DNA of 64,000 nt from Pectinophora gossypiella (GCF_024362695.1 NC_065424.1:9217840-9281839); one strand, 5' to 3'; shown: positions 21,366-31,950, counted from the stretch's first letter. Made by a program: numbers and translations. The notes: generated by a model from the letters alone, not told the origin.

Positions 21366-21549
21366 GAAGACTGCTTGTCAAGCTGCGCTTTTCGGAGCCA
21401 CAGCAACAGCACTTTTAATTGACTTCAAGTACTTACCTTCTTTCAACGTGCCTTCAATAGACTGCACTTGCAGTTATTTACAGGGCTGTTATCCTGAATA
21501 GGACACTGCTATAGATCAAATACCTCTTTGTACACAGACACTACACATT

Positions 21550-22020
21550 AAGCGCATGTACATATACCTACATACACACACGCACACGCATACGCACATA
21601 CACACAAACGCACACGCTAACGCACACACACACACACACACACACACACTCATACGCACAACTCACACGTATGTACTCACTTATCTCACTCAGGCATAAA
21701 CTATTTTTGTTAATTTTAATTTTCTCTTTCATTTATTCAAATTGCTGACCTTTTTTTTTTTTTGTCTTTATTTTACTTAAGGGCTTTTAACAAAATTTTT
21801 TATGCATTGCTGATCTTGTAGCCAATTAATCTCAGTTACAACAGAGTCCTTGTAAATGGTTGTATATATTGTTATACTTGCACGGAAGAACACTGACTCC
21901 CATAATACAGATTCACTCAAGTTTGGAAGTTCAGAGGTTATTACTTTGTGTAAAATTTATTATTCAGCCACCTGTGTACTAGGCTGTTTGAAATATATAT
22001 TTTTATTATTTATTATTATT
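21550..22020 (-). mobile_element. 471-bp insertion private to copy 2: CA microsatellite plus non-LTR 3' end
   Basis: Copy 1 reads CTACACATTGACGTTATCG without a break at this point. The insert has a CA/CGCA microsatellite (about 21560-21665) and, on the minus strand, a 3' end whose last bases (TTTTGTTAAAAGCCCTTAAG, TAAAATAAAGAC, then an A-run at 21751-21763) match the end of the retrotransposon at 57030-59137. The right side ends in ATT repeats, and an ATT on each side is the only visible target duplication. Confidence 0.7.
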
Positions 22021-22318
22021 GACGTTATCGTATACGCGCATCTGGGTGTGTAACGTCTGACCCCATACGATTGAAGACTGAAGTAAGACCGAGAGGGGTG
22101 ATGTAAGCGTAGCTCAGCCGCTGGTGGGGAGCGGAGAGTTGCCGTTCTAAACGCAGTATTATTCCTTATTCTATCTAATAATAACCTTCAACTGCAATGC
22201 CAGTCGTGCGGCCGCTACTGTCGCTCTCGCATCGGACTTTACAGCCATTTTAAAAGCTGCCACAGAAACGCTGTTTGAATCATCTGATAATGATGTAAAG
22301 GCCTGAGATGATGATGAT
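22021..22318 (+). repeat. Interspersed repeat R-G (copy 2)
   Basis: Sister of 15768-16060 with several point differences (for example GACCCCATACGA against GACGCCATACGA). Noncoding. Confidence 0.6.
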
Positions 22319-23018
22319 ATTCAAACTAAATCCTGAAACGTTGGCACATAACCCAACAGAATTAAGTTGACGGCACACGTTAAGCGGGTTGCATACCAGC
22401 GCGATACCAATTTGATTCGTCCGGTTTATTGTTTCAATTATCCGTCCCTTTCCTTTTCGGCGGATAAGAAAATCAAAGGTAAGTCATGTACTTACTTATA
22501 ATTTAAAATAAAATTGGGTGTCTGGTGGAATCGACTTTTTTTGGCATTAACTACTTGGCCGGAAGTGGGATCAGCACCATTAAGTAGGTTACCTATAAAA
22601 TAAAATGATTGCTTGCAATTTTCACTTACTACATAATTTCCATTCACTCATATTTCCAATCTTATGACTTCCCATTTAGAAGCAATTTTCCACCGTCCCA
22701 AGGGGTACAGAAGGGTTCCTTAAAAGAGTAAATCACTTTAAATTGAGGAAGTAATAAACCAAAAGCAATTTTTGTCCCGTTTATAAACGTTCTTGCAAAT
22801 ATATAGGCGTCGTTACTAAATTCTAATTAGATGGAATTAGTATTGAGTTTAAAATATTATTCTATTTTACTCTGGACCCTTTTTGGGTTTACATTCGGAG
22901 TAAAAGAGAAAAGTTTCATTCATTCTTTCGTAATTTATAATATTTATTTCTGTAGTAATAGTAGAATAGAAATAGAACTCATAATGTAGTTAATTATATA
23001 AAAAATAATAATAATAAA

Positions 23019-23156
23019 AGAGGAAAGGGTAGACCTAGGAGAAAATTTATGAAACAAATAAAAGAGAAGGTGCAGGTCGTGTCGTATCAGGAGGTGAAGG
23101 ATTTGGCGGGAAGAAGAGAGGAATGGCGATTACTCCGACAAGAGCGCAGCTCTTAA
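23019..23156 (+). pseudogene. RTE reverse transcriptase C-terminal relic (copy 2)
   Basis: Encodes RGKGRPRRKFMKQIKEKVQ, VVSYQEVKDLAGRREEWRLL and RQERSS, then TAA: a complete RTE-type C terminus of 45 codons with no deletion. Upstream frame degrades into an AT-rich tract. A GAGAGAGAATAATAATAA stretch follows as the likely tail. Confidence 0.65.
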
Positions 23157-23451
23157 ATAAAGAGAGAGAGAATAATAATAAAAAAAAACAGAATGTAAAT
23201 CCACCACAGGCTTCGTCAGTACCAACATTCACTGCCGGTGGATAATGTTACTAATTTTACGATTATGATTGCCAAAGTATGACCATATCATGAAGTAATC
23301 ATGCATTTAGTTGCTCATGTCGTTAAACGTTTTGTGTTCATTGATTTGGCCAAACTACATCATGATGTGGCTAACCAGTGCTATTATGTTTCTAAAAACA
23401 CAATTAATATTAATAAAAAAGTAATAAAAAATTCTAAGATCTGGCCACGAC

Positions 23452-24025
23452 ATATACAGGGTGTTAGTGACATCGTAACTAATATTGAGAGGGATGATTC
23501 AGCTCATTATTCTGAGTTAATATCAAGTGGTATTTTCCACCGCAAAAATATAGAATTAAAAATAAGTAATTAAAAAAAAACATGAATTTTGCGACGGAAA
23601 ATTCCACTTGATATTAACTCAGAATCATGTTCTGAATCATCCTCCTTAGTATTCGTTACAATAGAATAGAATACAAATTGTTTATTATAACTTACGTTAG
23701 TAGTTACGGTGTCAATGGCCCCGATTCCTGCAGACATCTCTTAATTTTACTTTAAGTTATACCTGTCATTTTCTTATCCGCCGAAAAGGAAAGGGACGGA
23801 TGATTGACAGCTCTTAATTTTAGGAAGAATGCGTAAATAAATGAATAACCCGGGCGAATTTTTAGACGGTTGTTTTAGATTTGTGCTTAAAATTGACGTG
23901 TGTTCCATAAATTTTATGCTTGTCGATTACCCGTCCCTTTCCTTTTCGGCGGATAAGAAAATGACAGATATAACCTAAAATAAAATTAGATGGTATTTAC
24001 AGGAATTAGCACCACTAACACCTTT
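23452..24025. mobile_element. TACAGGGTGTTAGTGACATC-type MITE (copy 2) split by FB-1
   Basis: Arms from 23455 and up to 23714, then resuming CTAACACC at 24015 after the FB-1 insertion. It also carries the ATAGAATAGAAT insertion seen in copy 1, so that insertion is older than the duplication. Confidence 0.65.
23715..24014. mobile_element. Foldback element FB-1, about 300 bp, private to copy 2
   Basis: Arms CCGATTCCTG...TTAATTTTACTTTAAGTTA and the inverse ...CAGGAATTAGC; inner arms TTTTCTTATCCGCCGAAAAG and its complement. Copy 1 has the intact target GGTGTCACTAACACC. Borders may be off by one or two bases. No ORF; nonautonomous DNA element. Confidence 0.8.
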
Positions 24026-24200
24026 TTTTTTGTCGTGAGTTATTGTAGATTTGCCGCAGATGGCATTAACTACTTGGCCGGACAAATGGGGAGCGCTGAA
24101 GGCTCTCACCCGGTACAACGTTTAAGACAACAAGCCTGAGGGTGCCCAGTTGGGCGCGAACCTCGGCTCAGGGCGTCGTCTGAGAGGAAAAATATTTGAA
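24017..24200 (-). mobile_element. Retroposon family R-F (copy 2)
   Basis: T-run, then the same sequence as 17766-17950 with GGGGAGCGCTGAAGGCTCTC, which in copy 1 has lost GAGCG. Confidence 0.6.
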
Positions 24201-24477
24201 AGAGTCGCTAACACCCTGTATGTAATAACGCGCCCGCTCAGCAATGTAAGTGGTGCTCGACCCATTCTCCAGATCTAAGATAATCATACCTCAAAAGGCA
24301 CTTCTGGAATTTGCCTAGAGGAATAGTTTTGATATTTCGACCTTTTCGATAACATTCCATTCCTTTAAAAATATAGAGCCTTATTATTTGTTAAATTCTC
24401 CAATTAATTCGGCTGAGCGCAGACTAAAGGCAACTAAAGACATTTTTGTAATTTTTATCTTTAAAGGCATTTCGTAA

Positions 24478-24702
24478 AAGAGCCGTGGAAGCCCAGTTGG
24501 TAGAACGCCTGCCTCTCACTTTGAGGTCGCAGGTCCGAATCCAGCATAGACCTAAACCAATGATTGTCGAATTTGTTATCGAATTCATGTTTGGATCATA
24601 AATGATTATCACTTGTTCAGCGGTGAAGGAAATCATGTCAAAATGATTTCCTGAACCTGCGACCTCAAAGTGAGAGGCAAGCGTTCCAACAACTGGGCTC
24701 CA
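24478..24702. mobile_element. Inverted pair of SINE-4 heads (copy 2)
   Basis: Sister of 18226-18465. The right head is cut short (CAACTGGGCTCCACAAAATA). The spacer has drifted (GGATCATAAATGATTATCAC). Confidence 0.65.
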
Positions 24703-25105
24703 CAAAATACACAAGCCTAATATTGTACAAGGAATTCCAAATATTGTGTTTGTTACCACACCACTTGCCACTATACTCTGCAATGACAATGGCTAATGTG
24801 GAATCGAATTGAGACCTCTATTTCAATCTGAAATACGCAGAATGGAAATTAATTTCAAACTCAATAATACTGTAGTATCTATTCCAATTGGCATTATTCT
24901 CAAATTTACATTATTTCCAGTCAAAAGTCAAAAGTTTCTAATTAAAGCTATTGTGACACTTCTCGTCAAGTATAAGACTAGGTTTTTGGAGAAGCGTTGA
25001 GCGGCGAAACGCGCGGTAAATTCAAACGTATGGCTATGCATTGTAGCGTTCATGCAGAAGTGGTGTCTTTTTTAATTTTATTTTTCATCATTTGCCTTCT
25101 ATTTT

Positions 25106-25451
25106 CCTATTTTTCAATGGTCCGTCACCTAACCCGAAGATTTGACAGGTCTGGTTTTTCCAAAGCGACTGCCTGTCTGATCCTCCAACCCGCGAAGGAA
25201 AAACCAGCCTAATACATGTTAGGTCACATATCTCCGAAAATTCATTTCTCGGTAATGTGGGTTTCCTCACATTCTGTCAAATGTTCAGGTTAGGTAAGTG
25301 GACCCAATGAAAACGGGATAACGCTAGGGAGAGAGCAGACACCGACTGTCCCGTTTACTACTTACTGATGTGAGTACATAATTGTCACATGAGCCATGTC
25401 AAGAGCCTTGGTGGTCATCCACCTCACGACCTACACGATAGAATAGAAGAA
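25106..25451. mobile_element. SINE-4 tail (-) plus SINE-1 fragment (+) (copy 2)
   Basis: Identical to 19115-19460; part of the 709-bp difference-free tract. Confidence 0.65.
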
Positions 25452-25857
25452 GAAGAAAATTGCATCACTACCGCTACTGCTCATGAAATCGCTAATCGCT
25501 ACTTTTCAATAACGACCCAACACCTTACAATAACAGATTCCTTGAAAATTGTTTTTATTGAAATTTTCAAACTTCTCTGGCGAAGTTGTAATGTCGTTTT
25601 GGAGTTCTTAGGCGCTCGTATTAATTTGAGACGTGATTCGGAGTCTCAGGAGTTCAGTTTGAAGTCTTCAAGTTTAGGTACTAAGTTAACTGACGAATAC
25701 TTTTAGTCCTACAACTTTAGGGCATATTTACGTCCTAAGTTTGAGCTGTCTTAGAAATTTAGGTCTCTTCAATTTTGTTACATATATAATAACAACATAA
25801 GCTCACGACTATATCCCAATGGGGTAGTCAGAGGTACATTCATTGCAAGATAATGAT

Positions 25858-26015
25858 TTAAAAGCTGTGTTGCTGTTGCAGTTTCTTGTCATATCTTCCC
25901 TCAGCCGTAACCCCGAAATAATATAGATTCAAAAATGTTAAACTGACCTTCACCAAGTTTATCTTCGATAATTACGTTGCATAATTGATTCTGACTCTGT
26001 TAATTCTGATTCTGA
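25858..26015 (+). mobile_element. Retroposon family R-H (TGATTCTGA tail)
   Basis: TGTTGCTGTTGCAGTTTCTT, then CCCTCAGCCGTAACCCCGAA, CTTCACCAAGTTTATCTTCG, ATAATTACGTTGCATAATTG and ATTCTGATTCTGATG. Copies at about 48545-48725 (-) and 63605-64000 (+). Confidence 0.5.
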
Positions 26016-26124
26016 TGAACTAAGTACCCATACCTCATCGAGCATTCTGTTAGACGTGATATATGATGAGCCGTAAAGTCGAGCCGACTAGACTGATAAC
26101 TTCTTTTTGTATTGTATTGTATTT

Positions 26125-26255
26125 CTCACGATGCTTTCCTTCACTGGATCCAAACGTAAATTCGAAAATCATTGGTAAAATCAAGTATAGGCCGTTCTGG
26201 ATTATAACCAGCGACCCCACAGCGAGATTCAAACGTTTTTCCAACTTTTGTGAGT
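26125..26255 (-). mobile_element. SINE-4 head, diverged
   Basis: CTCACGATGCTTTCCTTCAC, GATCCAAACGTAAATTCGAA and ATCATTGGT, ending in a degraded B/A-box region. Same order as the reverse of SINE-4 at 33030. Confidence 0.45.
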
Positions 26256-27295
26256 TTGAATTTATGTTCATAGATAAATTATATCATGTGCCCGATTAAT
26301 GGCAACGCGTGCCATACAAGTATGAGCAAATAGTTGACTTCAACTTTGCACTCCACTCATCCGCAAACTTTACGACGTACGGACGGAGCTCCGCGATAGT
26401 ATATTAAAAGGTCGTATTGTGCATTATTACCTGCAGGCCAAAATATCAAATATCGACTAACAAGGACATTCCTCCTTATCACAGGAACGCTAAAAACTTT
26501 AGAATAATAGGCTATTTATCAAAAAAATACTTTTGTATGCAGTATCTTACGAAAAGTAATGACAAAATTGCAGCTTGTCACATAGAATATACATTGCCGG
26601 TAAAGTGGCTATGTGAATCTGAGAAGCAGTAGAACTATCGTAGTTATCTGTTTGCAAGAGTAGTAGTGAAAGATAATGCGGTTGAACCGGCGATAACGGT
26701 TCTCATACAAAATGCGCATTAGGGCTTTTCCATCCTTTTTCCTCTATTCCGTGGTGTCGCTGCCTATTACATGGGACTTAAACATAGCTGGTTCTGCCTA
26801 CTACTTTGGAGATATAGGCGTGATGCTATATTATGCTACGTTGTAACCTACTTAACGTGGTCGAACCTAAAAAGTTTCAGAAGGCAACCAAAGTTGCGAA
26901 TCCAATTACGAAGTTGGCTCAACTCTATCATCGTAGGTGAGCACTGACGCCCAATTTAACTTGACCTCTGTGGAGCCATGATATTGCCAAAACTGCAACC
27001 AATTTTTAAATGACTGGCGAAACGAAGGGTCTAAGTTACACTGGCCAATAGGTAAATTGCTGGGTATAGGCTGGATTGAATATTTAACTTCATTTAAGCG
27101 AAAATTTGATAGCTATTTGAGGGTTAGTCAGCAATTTTGAAGGATCAAAACGTTCATTTCTATTTGGATTACATTTTAAAATTATTACGTAAATAAAATA
27201 AAATCAAATCAAAAAAATCAAATCAATTTATTTGCGAGAACACATAAAATACAAAAAGGTGGTAAAATAATTCAAATAACATTGTTGTTATGTGT
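26255..27295. other. Intron with scattered repeat scraps
   Basis: 26633-26760 is a reverse copy of R-C (CGATAACGGTTCTCATACAA). 26800-26835 has GATATAGGCGTGATGCTATA, a short motif recurring near 14485, 30880, 39775 and 55780. Nothing else recognised; small open frames here have no family resemblance. Confidence 0.4.
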
Positions 27296-27296
27296 T

Positions 27297-27395
27297 CGTG
27301 CGACGGAAAATTCTACTTGATATCAACTCAGAATTATGGCCTGAATCATCCCTCAAAGTTTTCGTTACGATGTCACTAACACCCTGTATAGGTAT
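27297..27395. mobile_element. Half of a TACAGGGTG-type MITE
   Basis: Only the right arm: GCGACGGAAAATTCTACTTG, CTCAGAATTATGGCCTGAAT and GATGTCACTAACACCCTGTA. Confidence 0.65.
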
Positions 27396-27784
27396 TATAT
27401 GAAAGATCTCTGGAATTATTGATAATAGCTGGCTGAAGCCAGCACCTTATGTTGCATTATTATTGTACTGTATTGCATTACAAATAAGCCAGACAAATCC
27501 TTGAGAAACCGTGGTAGCTGCAAGTTTAGATTGCAAGGAATTGAGGAGATTTTCTTCGAGTTAAATGGATGGAAGAGGGTATAAAGGGGGATTTGGTAGA
27601 ACCTTTGAAACACAATATGAGGGCAACAACAATGATAATATATTACTTATGTAGAAGAATAGCATTTTTATCGACTCATTATTGATGTTGAAATTGAGTG
27701 TGGATTTGGGAAATTGCAGAATATTTCTTTTCTGACGTGACTTGATTTTCCACATCTTAGATTTAATAAACTACTAGTGCTAAT

Positions 27785-28150
27785 TGTAAACACCATTTAA
27801 TTTTATTTTAAGTTATATCTGTCATTTTCTTATCCGCCGAAAAGGAACGGGAGGGGTAATCGACAAGCATAAAATTTATGGAACACACGTCAATTTTAAG
27901 CACAAATCTAAAACAACCTTCTAAAAATTTTACATTCGCCAATAACCCGCCAGAATTATGTTGACAGCACACGTAAAACGGTTTGCATACCAGCGAGATA
28001 ACTTTTTGATTCGCCTGGGTAATCCATTCATTTACTCATTCTTCCTAAAATTAAGAGCTGTCAATCATCCGTCCCTTTCCTTTTCGGCGGATAAGAAAAT
28101 GACAGGTATAACTTAAAGTAAAATTAGGTATCTGCAGAAATCGGGGCCAC
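27785..28150. mobile_element. Foldback element FB-1, long form
   Basis: GCTAATTGTAAACACC... and the mirror ...TCTGCAGAAATCGGGGCCAC at the ends; inner arms GTCATTTTCTTATCCGCCGA at 27820 and its complement near 28088. The middle holds AACCCGCCAGAATTATGTTG and CGTAAAACGGTTTGCATACC. Half-copies in the duplication (16095-16275, 22340-22515) share this middle. Confidence 0.7.
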
Positions 28151-28159
28151 TGTCTATCA

Positions 28160-29080
28160 GTTACTTTAAACGAGGTTGTTTGTATGATGTGCCTGTATGG
28201 GCTGTTCATGCATGCATGTATGTATGCATTTAGTATACTATTTTCAATAGCCACGTAAACCTTTGTCCAGGAAATAAGTTCCTTATATTTCCATAAATAT
28301 TAAAGCTCGCACGAGCTGCCTCGCCAGCCATCGTTATTTCTAAGCCCAAACATGTTTAGACTGGAGCAAACATGTCGCAACATGTTTATTTTACTTAAAC
28401 AACTTTCACACAAGTTTATCTTGGCAAAGTTTGTTCCGCCGGTTAGGTACTTTGAATTACGGATAGGAATGTTTTTGAGAAAAATGTTTTGGGTTGTTTC
28501 TTGTTTCAATTTGTTTTAAAAGGGTTTTAAGGTTATTCGCAATAAAAATGGTAAATATTACAGTTTAATAAAAAATAATAATAATTAGGCTGGATTTTGT
28601 TTAAGATTGACTTAAATAAATTAATAATTAATGTAAATTTATTATCAACTTCACATCTGGATAATATATAATTGTTATTGCGTGGTTTTCAGGATATGTG
28701 CCCAATAAAGCAAGATTCATATTCTTAACTTAAACCTGGAACTTCAACATAGTTGGCAAGGAGTGGGTGTATTGTATACTGTATAATTTTTCCTAACTGA
28801 TATTATAATTTACTGTCTGGGATATCTACTCTTGGTAAGTTTTTTTTTCCACCAACCCATGTTGGATTTACCCAGTGGGAGGCTATATTTTTAAAACAAT
28901 TAGTTACAATATTGTGACAATTAAGATGAGTTATGTTTACTTAAGACTAACTTAAAGTTAGAAAATTTTCTTCGTAACCGTCTTATATCAAACTTTAAGC
29001 AAAGTAACATCTGGTTGATAAAGTAGTAAAGAAAAGTTTAATCGTAGATATATTAAAATAATTATACCTACTTCTCTATT
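28160..29080. other. AT-rich intron, nothing recognised
   Basis: No gene. CATGCATGCATGTATGTATG simple repeat near 28207. ACATGTTTAGACTGGAGCAA followed by CATGTCGCAACATG is a short inverted patch. Confidence 0.4.
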
Positions 29081-29110
29081 CTACCATGTCAGGGGCCTTT
29101 GGCGGCTCAA

Positions 29111-29179
29111 AGTGCGGCCAAGTAGTTAATGCCATCTGCGGCAAATCTACAATAAGTCACGTCAAAAAACAAAAAAAAA
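29111..29179 (+). mobile_element. 69-bp retroposon (R-F 3' end) with 10-bp target duplication
   Basis: GGCGGCTCAA at 29101-29110 is repeated at 29180-29189. The insert, AGTGCGGCCAAGTAGTTAAT through GCAAATCTACAATAAGTCAC and an A-run, is the 3' end of R-F on the plus strand. Confidence 0.85.
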
Positions 29180-29202
29180 GGCGGCTCAATGGTAACGCTA
29201 GC

Positions 29203-29852
29203 GGTTCTCTATTTTTACGCATAATTTTTTATGTAATAATTTACCATGGCATAATGTTACTTGTCCTATTATTAGTTACGCATAATATTAATTTGTCATA
29301 ACTTTTTAAGCATAATTTTGAAACTCATAACTACCATAGGCATAATAATTAATGTCAATAATGACATATAATCATAAGTATTATAAGCATAAAAACTATA
29401 CTCCGAATAAGAAAAGTTTTGGCACAACTTTGAACATTTCCGAAACTTACTTTTTCCATGGTTGCATTTGATTCATGATTGTGACTTTTAAAATTTTTTG
29501 ACTCTATTTCATGCTGTTGGTGATCATTCAGTATACTTTTCGTGTGTAAGATAGACATACTGGCGGCGTAGGGGTGGCCCGAGGGCCACCCCCGCCGCAC
29601 CCTAACCTACTGTTATGCCTTGTAAAAATTATGACAAAACACTATTATTCTAAAAAAGAATTATGGATACCTATTTATATGCGAATCAAATTTATACCAA
29701 CAAATATTAGTCCAAAAATAAGTTATACCTAACAAACCAGTATTCTTAGGTGTTATTATGAGAAAGTATTATTATGCTTAAAAACGTTATGCGAAAAGGA
29801 TTATGATAATTAAAATTATGACAAAACCATTTATGCATTTTAAGAGAATCCC
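29203..29852. mobile_element. 650-bp TIR element with 9-bp target duplication (Mutator-like)
   Basis: AACGCTAGC at 29194-29202 is repeated at 29853-29861. Ends are inverted: GGTTCTCTATTTTTACGCAT and the complement of TTATGCATTTTAAGAGAATC. The left part is studded with CATAAT and GCATAAT, the right part with ATTATG. Near the centre (29558-29598) a GC-rich hairpin, GGGGTGGCCCGAGGGCCACC flanked by GCGGCG and CGCCGC. No transposase. A 9-bp duplication is typical of Mutator-like elements. Confidence 0.75.
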
Positions 29853-29962
29853 AACGCTAGCACCAGGGTTGATGAGGGTTGATGAGGTTGGTTGGTAATC
29901 CACTTCACAACCCACACTATAGTAAAAGAAGATTGAAAGTAGGTTCGAAATTAGTTTGTATT

Positions 29963-30310
29963 TTACGAACTGGCACCAAGTCTGTATCCCTGAAGGGGTA
30001 GGCAGAGTTTTGTAGTATATACACCAGCTATGTTTGAGTCCCATGTAATGATGAAGATGATGATGATGTCCTCCCAGACGTACCCGTCGACGGCGACACC
30101 CTCAGCTGGTGTTAGCCTGGGCTCTTGCATGGGCGCGGGCGTGACTAGCAAAACCAAATTTAGTTTTGAAAGTTCTGTTGCAAGAAGCACAGTAGAGAGT
30201 CCCATTTGAGTTATAAGTGTAGTGGTAGGAGGGCTTGGGTCGAGTTTTTCGGATCTGGCGTTTAGCGTCAAGATCTTCAAGACGGGTTCGTTCAAAGTCC
30301 CACTTCCCAT
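29963..30310 (-). other. Unidentified repeat-like segment with an open frame
   Basis: 115-codon open frame on the minus strand reading LNEPVLKILTLNARSEKLDP, then LVTPAPMQEPRLTPAEGVAV. GC-richer than its surroundings (30070-30150). No family recognised and no splice context fitting a host gene; the 3' part runs into a sequence (ATCATCATCATCTTCATCAT) typical of retroposon tails. More likely a repeat than a gene. Confidence 0.3.
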
Positions 30311-30524
30311 GTAATAGAAAGAAAGGAACTACTTACCAACCTTTAATAATATCTCGTATTCGTTTAAAACTCCCTAATATACTTATTTATGTAATTATCA
30401 ATAAGTAGTCTATATACGTATTTAGTAATATTAGTAATAAGTATACATTTAGTTTACTTGCTTTTTCATAGATATTAGCTCATTTATTGCGTGATAATAC
30501 CGGCCCACTGAGTTTCTTTCAGGC

Positions 30525-30660
30525 TGTCCAAGGTTAGCTGGAAGAAATCCCAATTAGGGATAAGCTCGCCTATGCTTTATCTAATGATAAATTATATGTA
30601 AATTTTCTTTGTATTCCAAAGCAATAAAGAGTATACAAACAAACAAACAAACAAACTCCT
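30525..30660 (+). mobile_element. Non-LTR 3' tail with (AAAC)n end
   Basis: GTTAGCTGGAAGAAATCCCA, GGGATAAGCTCGCCTATGCT, AAAGCAATAAAGAGTATAC and an ACAA repeat. 3' UTR only. Confidence 0.5.
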
Positions 30661-30664
30661 AAAA

Positions 30665-31245
30665 TACATTATTCTCCTCACCTAATTCACTTAAGACTTT
30701 AAAACTGCAATTCCATTTATTGCAGACGTGTTAACGACCTATTGTGGCCGTTTGATGACCCCCAGAATACTAAATGACCTCAAGTAGCTCTGAAAGTGAC
30801 GAGATATACGTTATAAATACAAGTAAGCAGTGCGGTAACTTGTATAAAATTTATGGTTACAGATTATAACATAACACAGTATCACGCCTATATACCTGAA
30901 GGAGTAGTGCATAGTTGTATATAGTATGTACAATTGTACACCTACTCATCACCAAGTTTGTTTAAGTAAGTCATATGTACGAGGAATAGGGAGAGAGCCT
31001 ACTATAATTAATGGTGGATTGATGTCCACAATCCCACTCTTTCTTCATTTTTTAATCTATAAATAAAATTAATAAAGGCTCCTCAACACAGTCACACACA
31101 CACACACACACATATATACACACACACGTGTTATAGTAACTAATGCTGTCAAGAGGAAATAAAGTCGAAAAATCTAACTCGGGAAGAACTTGAACCCACA
31201 GCTCTTGTCAAGCCCAAATAAGCGTATTAACCATTACACCATCTT
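30665..31245. other. Intron with CA repeat and a tRNA-like remnant
   Basis: CA microsatellite at 31092-31130. At 31180-31245 GAACTTGAACCCACAGCTCT and AACCATTACACCATCT look like a minus-strand tRNA-type head. Nothing else. Confidence 0.4.
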
Positions 31246-31246
31246 C

Positions 31247-31405
31247 TCCTCTGTCGTGTGGGTTGTTAGGTGAATTACCAACCTCATCAACCCTGTTGTC
31301 AGGGTTACTACTGAGCCGCCAAAGGCCCCTGACATGACTCATATAACGACTACGTAATTACATCAGTAAGTAGTAACCGGGACCAACGGCTTCACGTGCC
31401 TTCAC
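31247..31405 (-). mobile_element. SINE-1 tail half
   Basis: TGTGGGTTGTTAGGTGAATT, CAACCTCATCAACCCTGTTG, GAGCCGCCAAAGGCCCCTGA, AGTAACCGGGACCAACGGCT. Confidence 0.75.
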
Positions 31406-31930
31406 CATTACATTACACCATTATTATTAGTAAAAGCTATAAAAAAAAAATATATTCGATTGTCTTTTTAAAATCCGAATCCCATTATTTAACTATTGTG
31501 TCTGGAAATCTCGGTCTTAGAAACTTAATGCTGTAAACCTTAATAAAATAAATAAACTCAACTTAGTTCGGTTTATATGAAGCTGCCATACTGTTTGTTC
31601 TGTATACTTTGTAATAGGATTAACGGGCAGAGTCGTAATTAGTACAATGGATTTGTGTTGGAAGGAAATAAAGAGGCTTTTAGTGCCTAATAGTTGCTTG
31701 GAAAATTTATGGGGTAACAATTTTTGGGGCGTTTTATTGGGGTAGTTGGAGAGAGTGCAAATTTGATAGTAAAACCTATTTACAACCTAATAGCAGTAAT
31801 ATTATATTTAGAACACGTGTTTACAAGCAGTCATAGACTATCATTTCGAATTTTATCCAATTCTAAGTCAATTTGAAAAGCTCCTTCTTTTATGAAGTCG
31901 GTTTATAAAAACTAAGTCTAATACTACTTA
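31405..31930. other. AT-rich intron, nothing recognised
   Basis: No gene or repeat identified. Confidence 0.4.
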
Positions 31931-31950
31931 CTGGGTGATGAAAAAACTCA

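Larger units (their letters stand above)
20421..25477 (+). repeat. Tandem duplication, copy 2 (5.06 kb)
   Basis: Direct repeat of 14648-19486. Point differences are scattered through the first four fifths (for example the tails of the SINE at 14900/20670). The final 709 bp (24769-25477 against 18778-19486) show no differences when read base by base. Confidence 0.9.
29083..29935 (+). mobile_element. SINE-1 fragment carrying two nested insertions
   Basis: The SINE-1 3' half reads CATGTCAGGGGCCTTTGGCG, resumes GGCGGCTCAATGGTAACGCT at 29180, and ends CACCAGGGTTGATGAGG... CACACTATAGTAAAAGAAG. The two gaps are filled by 29111-29179 and 29203-29852. Confidence 0.8.

Noticed and set aside
24424..24789. 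121-codon minus-strand frame
   Set aside because: Runs through the inverted SINE-4 heads; the sister copy at 18171-18359 has it broken, so it is not conserved.
29963..30310. 115-codon frame as a host gene
   Set aside because: No recognisable family, no splice or promoter context, and a retroposon-like tail; kept only as an unidentified segment.
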